Shown in pieces: positions 27,983-37,973 of a DNA stretch of 64,000 bases (positions are counted from its first letter, which is position 1; every line of letters begins with the position of its first letter). A program made the position numbers and the translations under genes. This DNA is from Yamadazyma tenuis (lineage: Eukaryota; Ascomycota; Pichiomycetes; Serinales; Debaryomycetaceae), in NCBI RefSeq assembly GCF_029203305.1, contig NC_089462.1:496001-560000 (forward strand). The letters are read 5' to 3'. The notes beneath the pieces were generated by a model. The model saw nothing but the letters and a program-made list of their open reading frames with translations. It was not told the DNA's origin and did not search any database.

Positions 27983-29512
27983 TCACTCATAGAGCGTATC
28001 CTTAATAGGAAGCTTCCCATCCCTAATCAGGTAAAAGATTTTTTGGATTCTGTCCACAGCTATATCAACATCTCCCACATGAATTCCATCCTTGTAAAAT
28101 GGAGACCGTCTATTCTTAGTAAAGAACCGAGACATTGGCTTCAAAAATTGCTCTTCCATCTTTGTATGGGCAAAGTAAAGAAAGCCTTCTACTGGAGGAG
28201 ATTCTGCTCTTTCAATTTCCCACTTTATCTGCTCTTCTTTTGATGGGAGCTCGGTAACCCCCGACCATACACCAGCTATAGCTGCGGCACTGGTCTCCAT
28301 ACAGAAAAACGTCAAGGTTGATGATGTCAATCCCGTGCTTGCAATCGTAGGGTCTTCGATCCAAAAGGTGTTGTAGTACAAACCAGGAAGTCTCCTCTTC
28401 TGACGATCAAACTTTACTAATCCCTTCAAAAACGGGAAATGGAAATGATAGCCGGTGGAAAACACAATCTTGTCGAACCCTGAATCCCGGGATCCATCCT
28501 TGAAGGTGATTTCACCGGTCTTGCCATCGATGCTGTCGATCTGAGGCTTTAAAATAACACCTCCGGTTCTCAAAGCACTATTAACCCACTTGTACACTTT
28601 GTTTTCTTCTCGCAAAGCCACCGTGAACGACTTAGCCAACCGAAGAACGTACTGAATGGTGTTCATGGTACTGATACTTCCTCCTACCACCAATACCTTT
28701 TTATCTCTAAAATCTTCATGGTTTCTGTAACTATTGGCATGAGAAACCACTCCCGGAAAGTTTCGGTTGAACTCCGCTAATCCGGTGGTATGGGGGAATA
28801 CTGGCACCCCAAAGTGTCCTATTGCCACAAGCACTGCGTCAAACTCTTCCTGGTACCATTCTTCATGGTCTCCATCGTAAACCTTTCGAATGCTCAACAA
28901 CCATTTACCAGACTCCGTCTTGACCACCGACTCCACCCGTGAGTTGAACCTGTAGTACTTTTCAATGCCTTCTTTGGCCACAAACGTCTGGATCCGTTTA
29001 CATAATTCCACCTGGGACATCAATGGGTATATTGTCCGTTTTTCATCGTGGAACTTATCTTCGTTCTCCATGTACGAGAACCGTGTGAACCTCGCAGGAA
29101 CGTTGGTGTAAAGGTCCTTGTAAACACCTCCAAACCGCCACAGCAAGTCTCGGGCTTTCTGGTCGAAATCAGTCTTGACAGGGTTTTGTTCCAGGCTGCC
29201 TTCGAGCCCAGCAGGAACATCTGCTGGAGGACTAATGACATCAGGCTCATTGTACCGCTCGGTATCCAAGATATCTTGTGGTGGCACTTCCAAGTCCGTC
29301 TGGTCGAACGATGGGTTCCAGCTGCCACCAGCCCTTTCACGTTGTTCAAATCCCACGATCTTGGTGAACTGAGGGTTTTTTGCGGCCTTTCCATCTCCCT
29401 CGAGAGTGATGGTGGAAATACCTCCTCTTTCTGTGTGAGTCAATTCGTATACGCTAGCTATTCCACTGGGGCCCCCGCCTATAACGGCGACCGACCGCAC
29501 ATCCAATACCAT
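27983..29512 (-). CDS. FAD/NADPH-dependent flavin monooxygenase (FMO-like)
   Basis: A 509-aa class B flavin monooxygenase. Motifs: FAD-binding VAVIGGGPSGIAS (about 7-19), GG-W element ERAGGSWNPS, FMO fingerprint FPGVVSHANSYRN, NADPH-binding KVLVVGGSISTMNT, and the FxTGY-type motif VFSTGYHFHFP. Family members oxygenate N, S or carbonyl groups of small molecules. Substrate cannot be told from sequence; the closest yeast named gene is FMO1 (432 aa), a thiol oxidase, but this protein is longer and may belong to the wider fungal FMO/Baeyer-Villiger-like group. The ATG at 29512 is the first that keeps the Rossmann motif. It shares an 88-bp divergent promoter with MDM12. Confidence 0.87.
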   Translation of the reverse strand: MVLDVRSVAVIGGGPSGIASVYELTHTERGGISTITLEGDGKAAKNPQFTKIVGFEQRERAGGSWNPSFDQTDLEVPPQDILDTERYNEPDVISPPADVPAGLEGSLEQNPVKTDFDQKARDLLWRFGGVYKDLYTNVPARFTRFSYMENEDKFHDEKRTIYPLMSQVELCKRIQTFVAKEGIEKYYRFNSRVESVVKTESGKWLLSIRKVYDGDHEEWYQEEFDAVLVAIGHFGVPVFPHTTGLAEFNRNFPGVVSHANSYRNHEDFRDKKVLVVGGSISTMNTIQYVLRLAKSFTVALREENKVYKWVNSALRTGGVILKPQIDSIDGKTGEITFKDGSRDSGFDKIVFSTGYHFHFPFLKGLVKFDRQKRRLPGLYYNTFWIEDPTIASTGLTSSTLTFFCMETSAAAIAGVWSGVTELPSKEEQIKWEIERAESPPVEGFLYFAHTKMEEQFLKPMSRFFTKNRRSPFYKDGIHVGDVDIAVDRIQKIFYLIRDGKLPIKDTLYE

Positions 29513-29600
29513 TTGCAGTGTCAACTGACAATTTTTTATTCTTCAGGTGTAATCTCTGCGCGCACCCAAACTGTGGAAACTGTGGATCCAAACAAATCTG

Positions 29601-30764
29601 ATGTCTTTTGATATAAACTGGGACAACCTCGTGGGAGATGAGAGCATCAACGAGAGCATCCGCCGGTTTCTTGACGAGCAGCTCCAATCGCTAACGCTCC
29701 CGTCCTTCATCAGTGACCTCTCGGTGTCTGGATTCGATTTGGGCTCCACTGCCCCAGATATCTCGATTCTTCACGTAGGAGATCCATTCGATGAGTTCTA
29801 CGACGAGAACTTGAAAGACATAGATGAGCGCCTCAAGAGCTTGAATATGAGCTATATGCATGGGCGCAACAGCTACGAGTACTCCAGCGATGAGGACGAC
29901 TATAATGACCATCCTAATGACAATGATAATGCCAGCACCAACATCTCGATATTGGAGTTCCCGAAAATAGGCGGCAAGTCTGGGGCAGAACTCCACCGCC
30001 AGGAGCAGACCCTCACGCGAAGCTCGCTGGACTCGTTGTCGTTGATGCTTGGAAATTCCAACTTGAACTTCCTTCACAACCACAACCTCAATAACCTAGG
30101 GCTTGGAAACCTCAACTCCCCCAGCCATATACCCACACGAGCCGATACTCCCACGCGGTTTCTCAACCACGTCACGCGGCCTGGCTCGTACCGAGATCCG
30201 TCCAGCTTTACTGGTTCTGATAGGCATGAAAATGATATTCAGTTGACGATGGAAGTCAACTACCACGGCGACTTGGAAATCAATGTGCTTGTCAACCTTC
30301 TTGTCAACTACCCTTCACCCAAGTTCATCTCGCTCCCCATCAAACTCCATATCACAGGTTTGGTTATCCACTCAATTGCGGTGGTAGCCTACTTGCGAAA
30401 CCTGGTATTTGTGTCGTTTCTATGTGATGTGAATGAGCAAACCTCGGACTACTTCTCGTCTTCGATCCATTCGTATGGGGTCAACTCTCCCGCCAATCCA
30501 GGTAACTCGGGGGGAAACTTCGTCGAGTATATCAACTCCAGTAACACCCAAGAGCGTATAGATATCATCAAGAAGGTAAAAATCGAGTCTGAAATCGGAG
30601 GAGTTGAGCAGAACGTGTTGAGGAACGTGGGAAAGGTCGAGAAGTTCCTTATTGACGGGCTTCGGAGTTTGCTTCGAGAGGAAGTAGCTTGGCCCAGCTG
30701 GTTGTGCTTTGACTTGCTGGACGACGATGATCATGAGTCTGCCAGTCCCAACGCCAGTGAGTAA
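29601..30764 (+). CDS. MDM12: ERMES component Mdm12
   Basis: A 387-aa peripheral protein of the ER-mitochondria encounter structure. It is an SMP/TULIP-domain lipid-transfer subunit that bridges Mmm1 and Mdm10/Mdm34. The start MSFDINWDNLVGDESINESI with FLDEQLQSLTLPSFISDLSV and GSTAPDISILHVGDPF is diagnostic. The second SMP half includes VNYHGDLEINVLVNLLVNYP and LPIKLHITGLVIHS. The C-terminus keeps FLIDGLRSLLREEVAWPSW. A low-complexity Asn/Asp/Ser-rich insert (about 85-215) makes it longer than S. cerevisiae Mdm12 (271 aa), as in other CUG-clade yeasts. Confidence 0.96.
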   Translation: MSFDINWDNLVGDESINESIRRFLDEQLQSLTLPSFISDLSVSGFDLGSTAPDISILHVGDPFDEFYDENLKDIDERLKSLNMSYMHGRNSYEYSSDEDDYNDHPNDNDNASTNISILEFPKIGGKSGAELHRQEQTLTRSSLDSLSLMLGNSNLNFLHNHNLNNLGLGNLNSPSHIPTRADTPTRFLNHVTRPGSYRDPSSFTGSDRHENDIQLTMEVNYHGDLEINVLVNLLVNYPSPKFISLPIKLHITGLVIHSIAVVAYLRNLVFVSFLCDVNEQTSDYFSSSIHSYGVNSPANPGNSGGNFVEYINSSNTQERIDIIKKVKIESEIGGVEQNVLRNVGKVEKFLIDGLRSLLREEVAWPSWLCFDLLDDDDHESASPNASE

Positions 30765-31174
30765 TATTGTTCTGGTTTTCTGACTAATACTTCAGAGTAC
30801 TTGTACATAGAGGAATGCAACTAGATGCTTCACTTCAATTTAAAGCGATACCATAGTGGCTGCTGATCACCTTACACGGATTACCGTTGAAAATATTCTT
30901 TATACCCCTGCTCTAAAGACTATGTTTCTTCTCAGACACTTTGCAACCACTCGACTTTTTCTGGGTCTTCTTTGGTTGCAAACCAATATTGCCGTTAAGT
31001 GAACCTCCAGCTCTATATCTCTTCTTTGTTCCACCTGGCCTATATAATAGCCATCAGTGTAGAGAGAGTTCAAGTAAAAATAGTAGCTAATTAAGCTAGC
31101 AAAGTTAAACATTTCAATAGGGTGGAATATTACATAATCAATCCGCACGATTCACCTCATCACGTCTTCTCAGT
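30765..31174. other. Intergenic region between MDM12 and DCS1
   Basis: About 410 bp of AT-rich spacer holding the MDM12 3' region and the DCS1 promoter. Nothing gene-like is supported; an ORF of about 80 codons on the minus strand has no recognisable features. Confidence 0.45.
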
Positions 31175-32089
31175 ATGTCAGATATATCCCTGCTAATTTC
31201 AGGCTTCCAATTCAAACAGGTCCTCCAATCGGATCCACAGACTAAGAACATTGCTTTGCTCGGAACTATCAACAACGAGAACGCAATTGTATCTTTGGAA
31301 AAATCCCATTTCTTCATCTCGAACGATACGGTAGATATCAACCAAACCGTCCAGGAATTGCAATTGATCCAAAACAATGACGTGTACTACTGGTCGGCGG
31401 CCTCATTGGTTCAAAAGCTCCCCGATTTACCTGCTGCTAAGTTGAACTTGATCTACCCGGCCACCGAAACACACATCCAGAAACTAAGTACTCAAGTATC
31501 CCATTACGTGCTTGAAACTCCCCAAATGTATCAGGAATTTGCCGTTTCCTACATCGAGTCAATGAAGGGCGATAGAATCAAGTGGGTCTACAATATCTTG
31601 TTCGAAGGTAAGGAGAGCGAGACATTTGTGTACCATGACAAAGACCCTGAGACAGGGTTTGTTCTTCTTCCAGACATGAAGTGGGATAGAGTCAGTATGG
31701 ACTCGTTATACCTCTGCTGTATTGTCAACAGAACAGATATTTCTTCCGTCAGAGACTTGAATGCTTCCCACGCTTCTTACTTACAAGCCTTGAGAAACAA
31801 GATTCTTGAGGTTACCTGTGAAAAGTATAACATTCAACCCGATCAGTTGAGACTATTTATTCACTATCACCCTTCCTACTACCATTTCCATATACACTGT
31901 GTGACCATCAAGCATCCGGGACTTGGAAACGGTATCAACGTTGGGAAAGCCATTTTGTTGGATGATGTCATTGAAAATATCCAGTTGGCCAGCGACTACT
32001 ACCAGAAAAAAACCATTGGTTTCATTTTGGGAGAAAACCACGGGCTTTGGAACGTAGACGGCTACAGAAACGCCCATTTGCAACACTGA
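31175..32089 (+). CDS. DCS1: Scavenger mRNA decapping enzyme Dcs1 (HIT pyrophosphatase)
   Basis: A 304-aa enzyme that hydrolyses capped mRNA fragments left after 3'-5' decay (m7GpppN to m7GMP). The N-terminal swapped domain includes NIALLGTINNENAI, YYWSAAS and AKLNLIYPATETHI. The C-terminal HIT domain includes LLPDMKWDRVSMDSLYL, HYHPSYYHFHIHCV (histidine triad HxHxH, about 235-242) and IKHPGLGNGINVGKAILL. The C-terminus is shorter than S. cerevisiae Dcs1 (350 aa). CTG codon 6 (31190-31192) aligns with Ser in yeast Dcs1. It converges with DBP7 across 23 bp, so their 3' UTRs very probably overlap. Confidence 0.96.
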   Translation: MSDISLLISGFQFKQVLQSDPQTKNIALLGTINNENAIVSLEKSHFFISNDTVDINQTVQELQLIQNNDVYYWSAASLVQKLPDLPAAKLNLIYPATETHIQKLSTQVSHYVLETPQMYQEFAVSYIESMKGDRIKWVYNILFEGKESETFVYHDKDPETGFVLLPDMKWDRVSMDSLYLCCIVNRTDISSVRDLNASHASYLQALRNKILEVTCEKYNIQPDQLRLFIHYHPSYYHFHIHCVTIKHPGLGNGINVGKAILLDDVIENIQLASDYYQKKTIGFILGENHGLWNVDGYRNAHLQH

Positions 32090-32112
32090 TATATTTTGAA
32101 TACATAAACTCG

Positions 32113-34371
32113 TTAATAATTGAATTCACTGCTACTGGCCTTGACAGCCATCCGGGCCATATGAAGCATTTTCTGCCGTGGATCGAGCTTTCTGGTTCGT
32201 TTGGATTTGTCTCCACTATCTTTTGACTGGTTATTGCCAAAGCTTCTTCCTAGCTTCTTGGGATTCTCTCGCAACCCGAAAGCCTTTGCCAAATGTCCCA
32301 AATGCAATTCCTTGACATTAAAAAAGTTTCTTTCCGAAGACAAGTGAGTAGCATAAGCTCTGATATGAGAGGTGAAGGCCAAGGTAGCCTTGTCGTGAAC
32401 CCCCAGATCTTCAAGAATCCATCTCTCAATATTCAAGTGCCAAGTAGTGGCATGGATGTCCCATTTTCCCCGACCTTTTGCTGAGTCGGGTTCACTGTAC
32501 GCTTTCTTCAAGAGCTTCTCGTACCCTTCGATTTTCAAACTTCCTTTGGGGTGAACAATCGAGAGTTTGGCGTCAATATAGGTTTCTTCAATCCCAGGTA
32601 ACAAGAATATACTGGCACTACCCTCGTTACCAACTCTGGCTGATCTTCCGATTCTGTGCAAATGGTCTTCAATGGAAAATGGGGGATCGTATTCCACCAC
32701 CTCGGAGATATTGGGCAAGTCCAACCCACGAGATGCCACATCTGTACAGAATAAAATCGAGTGTTTATACACTGAGCTGTCTTTGACAAACCCTTGTAAA
32801 GTCGATGTTCTTTCTTGTTGGGTCATAGAACCATGCAATTTGAAAACTGCGGTGTCACTGCTGATCAATGGAGCAGTTGCAATACTATATTCAAACTCTT
32901 CTGCGTCATCTTCCGAACCCTCTTTGTGTTTCAGAAGAGGTTTTCCTCCTCTAGTGAACACATCGAAGTGGTAGTTGACCGAATCAGAGCAGGTGAAAAA
33001 CACCATCGTTCTCAAATGGTCCACCTGCCTGTCGTGGGTAAAGTTCTTAAACATCGCATTCAACGTCACAAGTCTCAATTTTGGAGGCACTATAAGCACA
33101 TTCTGGGTCAACTGGTCAGGAGCAGTCATGTTCTGGCTGGTGTCTTCAGTCTCTGTTTCTTCCACGTCGTCGTCGTTGAAAATAACCGTTCCCTCAATGG
33201 CTCTCTTACTGTCTACTGTGATCATCTCGGGATTATCAAGTAAAATACTTCCTAGTTTCTCGACATTCTCTTGCATGGTGGCCGAACACAAGACATTGAC
33301 TCTCTTTGTGGGCAATCCCTGCCACTTGGGGGCGGTGTGGTGGATTTCGCTGGTTTTGGTAATCTGGTTGGTGATCTTGCTGATGGTTTCCTCGAATCCC
33401 AATTCCACAAGTCTGTCACCCTCGTCCAATATAAGCCATCTCAACTGACTCAAATTTAACACCTGGGTGTTTTCAATGTGATCGGCCAACCGTCCTGGCG
33501 TCCCCACCAAAATGTTTACTCCTTTTCTAAGACGAGCCTTTTCAGACTTTTTCTTTTCACCACCAATCACAATTCCAGGCACAATTTGGTGGTGACATCT
33601 GCTCAAGGTCTCAAGAACACTGTAGATCTGGGTGGCCAATTCTCTGGTAGGAGCCAAAATCATCGCAAATACCCCCAGTTCTCGGGTGATCTTATGCTTG
33701 TCTTCTTGCATCAATTTATGGAAAATCGGTAACAAGAACGCAAGGGTTTTTCCCGACCCTGTTTGGGCCTTGATGAACAAGTCACTCTTGGCGAATAGTA
33801 AGCTCGGGATTGTAGACCTCTGGACCTTTGTAGGGTTCTTAAACCTCAAGGTTTCTGTTAAATGACTAACCAACTTCGGATTCAATCCCAACCCTTCAAA
33901 AGTAGTGGCATCTTTCAACGGAGCATTGGAAGGCAAGTAAGTCACGTCCTCCTTCTCCTCGTCTTTCTTGGACTCCTCTAAGACCGAACTTTTGGTGTTG
34001 GAAGTAAACAATGAAGACACATACGAGTTATTCTTTCCTCCAAACTCGCCCTTTCCTTCTGAAAACTTAATTCGTTTGATCCGCTCTTCATGCTGGGCCT
34101 GAAGATGGTCAGGAGCCGTTCCACTACCGTTTGCTTCTCTCGGGTCGGCCGTGGTTCTCTTTGTACGAGCATTTGGGACTTCAATGCTGTTGACACCCGA
34201 AGTACGAGTGTGCAGCTTCTTCTCATTTCTACCCCTTCCCAGCATTGTAAGCTGCATTTTTCTCCGATCCTTCCACCGGCCACCCGTGACCTTAACCGAT
34301 CCCCGAGCCTTCTTGGCTGGTGCTCCACTATCGACGGCGAAGTTTAAAAGTAATCCGTCGTCTTCGTCCAT
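32113..34371 (-). CDS. DBP7: Nucleolar ATP-dependent RNA helicase Dbp7 (DEAD-box)
   Basis: A 752-aa helicase for early 60S pre-ribosome assembly. The N-terminus ([31 protein letters not shown]) is typical of Dbp7. Motifs: Q-motif region [14 protein letters not shown], Walker A AQTGSGKT (about 201-208), Ia PTRELATQ, Ib [15 protein letters not shown] (the variant used in Dbp7), [27 protein letters not shown]. The C-terminus is Lys/Arg-rich. Length agrees with S. cerevisiae Dbp7 (742 aa). Downstream is DCS1 (convergent); upstream is RPC37. Confidence 0.96.
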   Translation of the reverse strand: MDEDDGLLLNFAVDSGAPAKKARGSVKVTGGRWKDRRKMQLTMLGRGRNEKKLHTRTSGVNSIEVPNARTKRTTADPREANGSGTAPDHLQAQHEERIKRIKFSEGKGEFGGKNNSYVSSLFTSNTKSSVLEESKKDEEKEDVTYLPSNAPLKDATTFEGLGLNPKLVSHLTETLRFKNPTKVQRSTIPSLLFAKSDLFIKAQTGSGKTLAFLLPIFHKLMQEDKHKITRELGVFAMILAPTRELATQIYSVLETLSRCHHQIVPGIVIGGEKKKSEKARLRKGVNILVGTPGRLADHIENTQVLNLSQLRWLILDEGDRLVELGFEETISKITNQITKTSEIHHTAPKWQGLPTKRVNVLCSATMQENVEKLGSILLDNPEMITVDSKRAIEGTVIFNDDDVEETETEDTSQNMTAPDQLTQNVLIVPPKLRLVTLNAMFKNFTHDRQVDHLRTMVFFTCSDSVNYHFDVFTRGGKPLLKHKEGSEDDAEEFEYSIATAPLISSDTAVFKLHGSMTQQERTSTLQGFVKDSSVYKHSILFCTDVASRGLDLPNISEVVEYDPPFSIEDHLHRIGRSARVGNEGSASIFLLPGIEETYIDAKLSIVHPKGSLKIEGYEKLLKKAYSEPDSAKGRGKWDIHATTWHLNIERWILEDLGVHDKATLAFTSHIRAYATHLSSERNFFNVKELHLGHLAKAFGLRENPKKLGRSFGNNQSKDSGDKSKRTRKLDPRQKMLHMARMAVKASSSEFNY

Positions 34372-34470
34372 CGCTCTTAGTTTGATTTCTCAAAAGTTTT
34401 CAAGCCGCACGATGACTTTTATTTTAGTAGTGTGCTATATGCTCTAATATACATAAATCCCTAAATACTC

Positions 34471-35304
34471 TCAGTGAGTCAACTGATCCAAGTATTGTGC
34501 CAACTTCGTGTCGGTGATAAACTGGCTGTCACTAGTATTGATGATCTGTTTGGACAATTCAGGGGTCGCTTCAGTCCACCTCACCGGTTTCCAATCCTCC
34601 TGGTCGAATCGCCTCACATGCCTCAAAGATTCACCTAAGCTGGCATTGGCAAGTGGATCGGATGGAATGCTTTTATTGGTCTTGGAAGAAGATTGCAAGA
34701 TATGGACGTTCTGAGGCCCAGCACGTGGCGGCTCGGCCATATCTCTCTTTTGTTGTAATTTGACATTCTCGGCTTCGTCCAAGTACTTGAAAGATGGTCT
34801 CAACTGCACACTGGAAACCACTGGCACAAGCACCACCTTACGATGGCCATCTTCAACAACAAACTTGGCGGCGTAGATCCCACCGTTGGTCTGGTTCATC
34901 ACACCAGTATGGTCGTGCTCCTCGACTTGTACTCCCCATTCTTCTGCTTTACTGTCGTCGTAAAACTTGCTGGTGTCCAACGGAAGTGTCACCTGTAAAA
35001 AATTAGACTCCGGCTTGATGCTGGCCCGCAAGTGATGAAGCGGTGCTGGGCTGCGCTTAGACTTCCCGGTGTACTGTAGAAGGTGGAGCGACTGGCCAGC
35101 AGCAGGAGCTGTGTTCATAAATAAGGGGATTGATTGCACCACTGGATCGGCATCAAGGGGATCAGAGGAGAAATCGCTACCACTGTCGCTACCAGCCTCC
35201 AGGGACACGTCGTCACTAATCTGGCTGATGATGTGGTCTGTTTCAGACTCCATGTGGTCTTCGTCGGCATCCACAAAAAGCGTAGCTTCGTTTGGGTTCT
35301 CCAT
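34471..35304 (-). CDS. RPC37: RNA polymerase III subunit C37 (Rpc37/RPC5)
   Basis: A 277-aa Pol III-specific subunit that with Rpc53 forms a TFIIF-like heterodimer for initiation, termination and reinitiation. Family signature: DPVVQSIPLFMN, SLHLLQYTGKSKRS, HLRASIKPESNFLQVTLPLD, FYDDSKAEEWGVQVEEHDHT, GIYAAKFVVEDG and SSVQLRPSFKYLD. The N-terminus is acidic with Ser/Asp repeats. Length equals yeast Rpc37 (282 aa). It shares a 63-bp divergent promoter with GCN3. Confidence 0.94.
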   Translation of the reverse strand: MENPNEATLFVDADEDHMESETDHIISQISDDVSLEAGSDSGSDFSSDPLDADPVVQSIPLFMNTAPAAGQSLHLLQYTGKSKRSPAPLHHLRASIKPESNFLQVTLPLDTSKFYDDSKAEEWGVQVEEHDHTGVMNQTNGGIYAAKFVVEDGHRKVVLVPVVSSVQLRPSFKYLDEAENVKLQQKRDMAEPPRAGPQNVHILQSSSKTNKSIPSDPLANASLGESLRHVRRFDQEDWKPVRWTEATPELSKQIINTSDSQFITDTKLAQYLDQLTH

Positions 35305-35367
35305 GGTTTCAAGATGAGTAGAGATTTATTTCTCAAAGTGCGCGAAGAACGATTTTTTACTGCCATC

Positions 35368-36321
35368 ATGAGTCAAGACTTTGATATCACACAGGTATAC
35401 CTTAAGTTCTTGGAGGACGACCAGGACATGACGATGCCGATTGCGGCCATCGAGTCACTTGTGACGATGCTCCGGATCAAGCAGCCATCCACATCTTCCG
35501 AGTTGATCAACTTGGTCAAATCCAATACCGATAAGTTAAAAAGCTCCATCTCCAACGCCATATCACTTTCTGCCGGTTGTGATTTGTTCATGAGATTTGT
35601 CTTGAGAAACATCAACTTATACTCCGACTGGGAGTCATGCCGAAGAGACTTGGTGGAAAATGGAGAACTCTTTGTCCAAAGAGCAAAAGAATCCCGATCC
35701 AAAGCCGCTCAGTTTGGACTCCCGTTCATAAAAGACGACGATATCATTCTTGTCCACTCCTTCTCGAGAGTGGTGTACCAGATGTTGCTTATGGCCAAGA
35801 AGGAAAAGCTCATTCGGTTCCGGGTCATTGTTACCGAGTCCCGTCCTAGTGAAAAGGGTTACCATATGGCATCACTCTTGAGAACAGCAGGAATCCCTGT
35901 GGAAGTGATTGTGGACAATGCTGTGGGCTACGTGATACACAAAGTCGACAAAATCATTGTGGGGGCGGAAGGGGTGGCGGAAAGTGGTGGGATCATCAAC
36001 CATATCGGTTCGTATCAGATTGGATGCTTGGCCAAAACCAACAACAAACCCTTTTACGTGGTGACAGAGTCCCATAAGTTTGTCAGATTGTTCCCGTTGG
36101 CACCGGACGACTTACCTAACCAGATTAGTCCGGTGTTATCGGCCACCAATAGTAGTATCAATGCAATTCTTGAGTCTGAATCCGATAACCCCAAGAGTCT
36201 TCTCAGCATCCAGCAAATCGACTTCACCCCCCACGAGTTCATCACCGCGTTGATCACCGACTTGGGAGTCTTGACCCCGTCGGCGGTGTCGGAAGAATTG
36301 ATCAAAATATGGTATGATTAA
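35368..36321 (+). CDS. GCN3: Translation initiation factor eIF2B alpha subunit (Gcn3)
   Basis: A 317-aa regulatory subunit of the eIF2B guanine-nucleotide exchange factor, which senses phosphorylated eIF2 in general amino-acid control. Alignment to S. cerevisiae Gcn3 is end to end: EDDQDMTMPIAAIESLVTML, LSAGCDLFMRFVLRNINLY, ADDIILVH-type DDDIILVHSFSRVV, VTESRPSEKGYHMAS, VDNAVGYVIHKVDKIIVGAE, GVAESGGIINHIGSYQIG, FYVVTESHKFVRLFPL, ITDLGVLTPSAVSEELIKIW. The ATG at 35368 gives the family N-terminus (MSQDFDITQVYLKFLEDD). The frame is open upstream, but that would run through the RPC37 5' coding region antisense. It converges with the next gene with only 7 bp between stops. Confidence 0.96.
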   Translation: MSQDFDITQVYLKFLEDDQDMTMPIAAIESLVTMLRIKQPSTSSELINLVKSNTDKLKSSISNAISLSAGCDLFMRFVLRNINLYSDWESCRRDLVENGELFVQRAKESRSKAAQFGLPFIKDDDIILVHSFSRVVYQMLLMAKKEKLIRFRVIVTESRPSEKGYHMASLLRTAGIPVEVIVDNAVGYVIHKVDKIIVGAEGVAESGGIINHIGSYQIGCLAKTNNKPFYVVTESHKFVRLFPLAPDDLPNQISPVLSATNSSINAILESESDNPKSLLSIQQIDFTPHEFITALITDLGVLTPSAVSEELIKIWYD

Positions 36322-36328
36322 CTAGAAG

Positions 36329-37873
36329 CTATACATTGGTCACCATGCGCAATTTGGCCTCCAAGTCTGTAAGGTCAAAGCAGTCGGAGTCGGCACTCTC
36401 CCGCCGCACCTCCACACACTCCACGCCCCTGCTGGCGATGAGGTCTTTATCCACCCGGATTTTGGAGTCACTCATATAGAATAAATACGATACAAACCGT
36501 CTCCAATCACCGTCGGTTCCACCCTGCTTTCTAAATGAGTAGGAGGCCAGCTCCACGATCACGCGGATGTAGTCCAGTGCCTCCATTCCGTGTGTTTCTC
36601 GATCAGAACACCCATTCAATAGAAGAATTCGTTTTTTGGTGCCACCGTTGGTGAGCTCTGAAGCAATGGCTTTTCCTACTCCTTTCAACACCACCACCGG
36701 CACTATGCTGGTCATCAACGACCCGATCGAATATATCACCACATCGGCATTGCTGAGTGTGGTACACACCTTATGGTGGGCGGTGGGACGAATCTCTTCT
36801 CCGTATGGAGACACATAGAAGATCCGCTCGATGGGTGAAAGTAATGGGGTGAGTCCATCGGACTTGGAGAAATGCAACTGACTCTTCTTTAACTCCGGGT
36901 GCGTGTACTGGGGGACGCTGCCGGTCTCTTCGTCGTCGGAAATTTCAGAAAAGTCAGACCCCTGCTCAATCTGGTCCCCGGTGGTGAGCAGATGGTTAAC
37001 GGCTGTGATATTTGAAATGGGCGTATCCACCAGCACCCGGCCACCGAAGTAGTCTCCAAGTGGTTCGCCCTCGAACGACGGGGTGCTGGGCCGTGTTTTA
37101 CTGATGGGAGGTGGATAGTTGTCAGGAGTCTGGTCTTCAGACGGATGCGAAATCTGCGATTGGCCGGTGATGATGAGCCCATTTTGCAAAAGCGCACTGA
37201 TGTGGTACGAGAAATTGGTGTTGATACACGGAAGCACTTCCACGTCCGGGTCGATGCCCGAAAGTCGAGAGAATAATTCCACGGCTGAGTCCAAAGATCC
37301 AATAAAGAGTCGGGCACCTGTCAAAAAGAGGTTTCCGATGCTAGCCAACTCATACCGAAATTGTTTCTTGGTGGTTTTCACGGCCGACTGGTGCTTTGAC
37401 CGCTTTAGAAGCTCCACGTTGACGTGAATAATAAATGCTCTAAAGATTTCCCTTCGTGCTGGCTCTATGTCCCTCCAAAGCTCGTGAGACCCATCCACGA
37501 GGTCGTTCCACTCGGCTTTGGCCACCACAGGGTCTTCCGAGAGCCGGAACCCGAGGAGACGACGCAACGCCTTTTGGTTCTCAGGGATAAGGCGGGTTAA
37601 TCGAGATCTGATATCTCCTATGGCGGGGCCACCAATGACACGAATGAGCTCGGAGGTCGACCCGCCGTTGTCCAGGATCGGGAGGATGTAGCTCACGTGA
37701 CTCGCCATTGCCCTGAAGTGAGGGACGAGGGCGTTGGTGGCGGTTCCTCCAGAAATGATTGCCACTTGTAATTGAGATTGCTGCATAGGTGTCACTGAGT
37801 GTGGAGGTGAGTTCGCATCACCTGCGACGCGAGATGGAGAGGATGGTTTGGCGTCGCGTGCTGACCTAAGCAT
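36329..37873 (-). CDS. CofD/YvcK-like (UPF0052) protein, YNL011C ortholog
   Basis: A protein of about 514 aa in the CofD/YvcK-like superfamily, related to a phospho-lactate transferase fold but of unknown function in fungi. Key motifs: AIISGGTATNALVPHF (nucleotide-binding Gly-rich loop), ILPILDNGGSTSELIRVIGG, PAIGDIRSRL, ASIGNLFLTGARLF, CINTNFSYHISALLQNG, ADVVIYSIGSLMTSIVPVVV, KRILLLNGCSDRETHGM. An acidic, Ser/Pro-rich insert (about 245-335) splits the fold. The first in-frame ATG is 37873; the alternative ATG at 37786, just before QQSQLQVAIISGG, would remove the disordered leader. S. cerevisiae YNL011C is about 444 aa. It ends 7 bp from GCN3 and diverges from ASC1. Confidence 0.9.
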   Translation of the reverse strand: MLRSARDAKPSSPSRVAGDANSPPHSVTPMQQSQLQVAIISGGTATNALVPHFRAMASHVSYILPILDNGGSTSELIRVIGGPAIGDIRSRLTRLIPENQKALRRLLGFRLSEDPVVAKAEWNDLVDGSHELWRDIEPARREIFRAFIIHVNVELLKRSKHQSAVKTTKKQFRYELASIGNLFLTGARLFIGSLDSAVELFSRLSGIDPDVEVLPCINTNFSYHISALLQNGLIITGQSQISHPSEDQTPDNYPPPISKTRPSTPSFEGEPLGDYFGGRVLVDTPISNITAVNHLLTTGDQIEQGSDFSEISDDEETGSVPQYTHPELKKSQLHFSKSDGLTPLLSPIERIFYVSPYGEEIRPTAHHKVCTTLSNADVVIYSIGSLMTSIVPVVVLKGVGKAIASELTNGGTKKRILLLNGCSDRETHGMEALDYIRVIVELASYSFRKQGGTDGDWRRFVSYLFYMSDSKIRVDKDLIASRGVECVEVRRESADSDCFDLTDLEAKLRMVTNV

Positions 37874-37973
37874 CCGACCAATTCTCGGCAAAAAGCAGTC
37901 ACTGGTAGTCCCGGGACCGCGCCGCGGGTAATTTTCAGCATGTTGCTTTGAGGTGGTGGATGCAAAACCGCAG

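Noticed and set aside
29513..29524. Non-ATG upstream start for the flavin monooxygenase
   Set aside because: Only four extra codons from a TTG; the ATG at 29512 is adequate and precedes the FAD motif.
35134..35367. N-terminal extension of GCN3 into the RPC37 gene
   Set aside because: It is antisense to the RPC37 5' coding region; Gcn3 proteins start at the equivalent of 35368.
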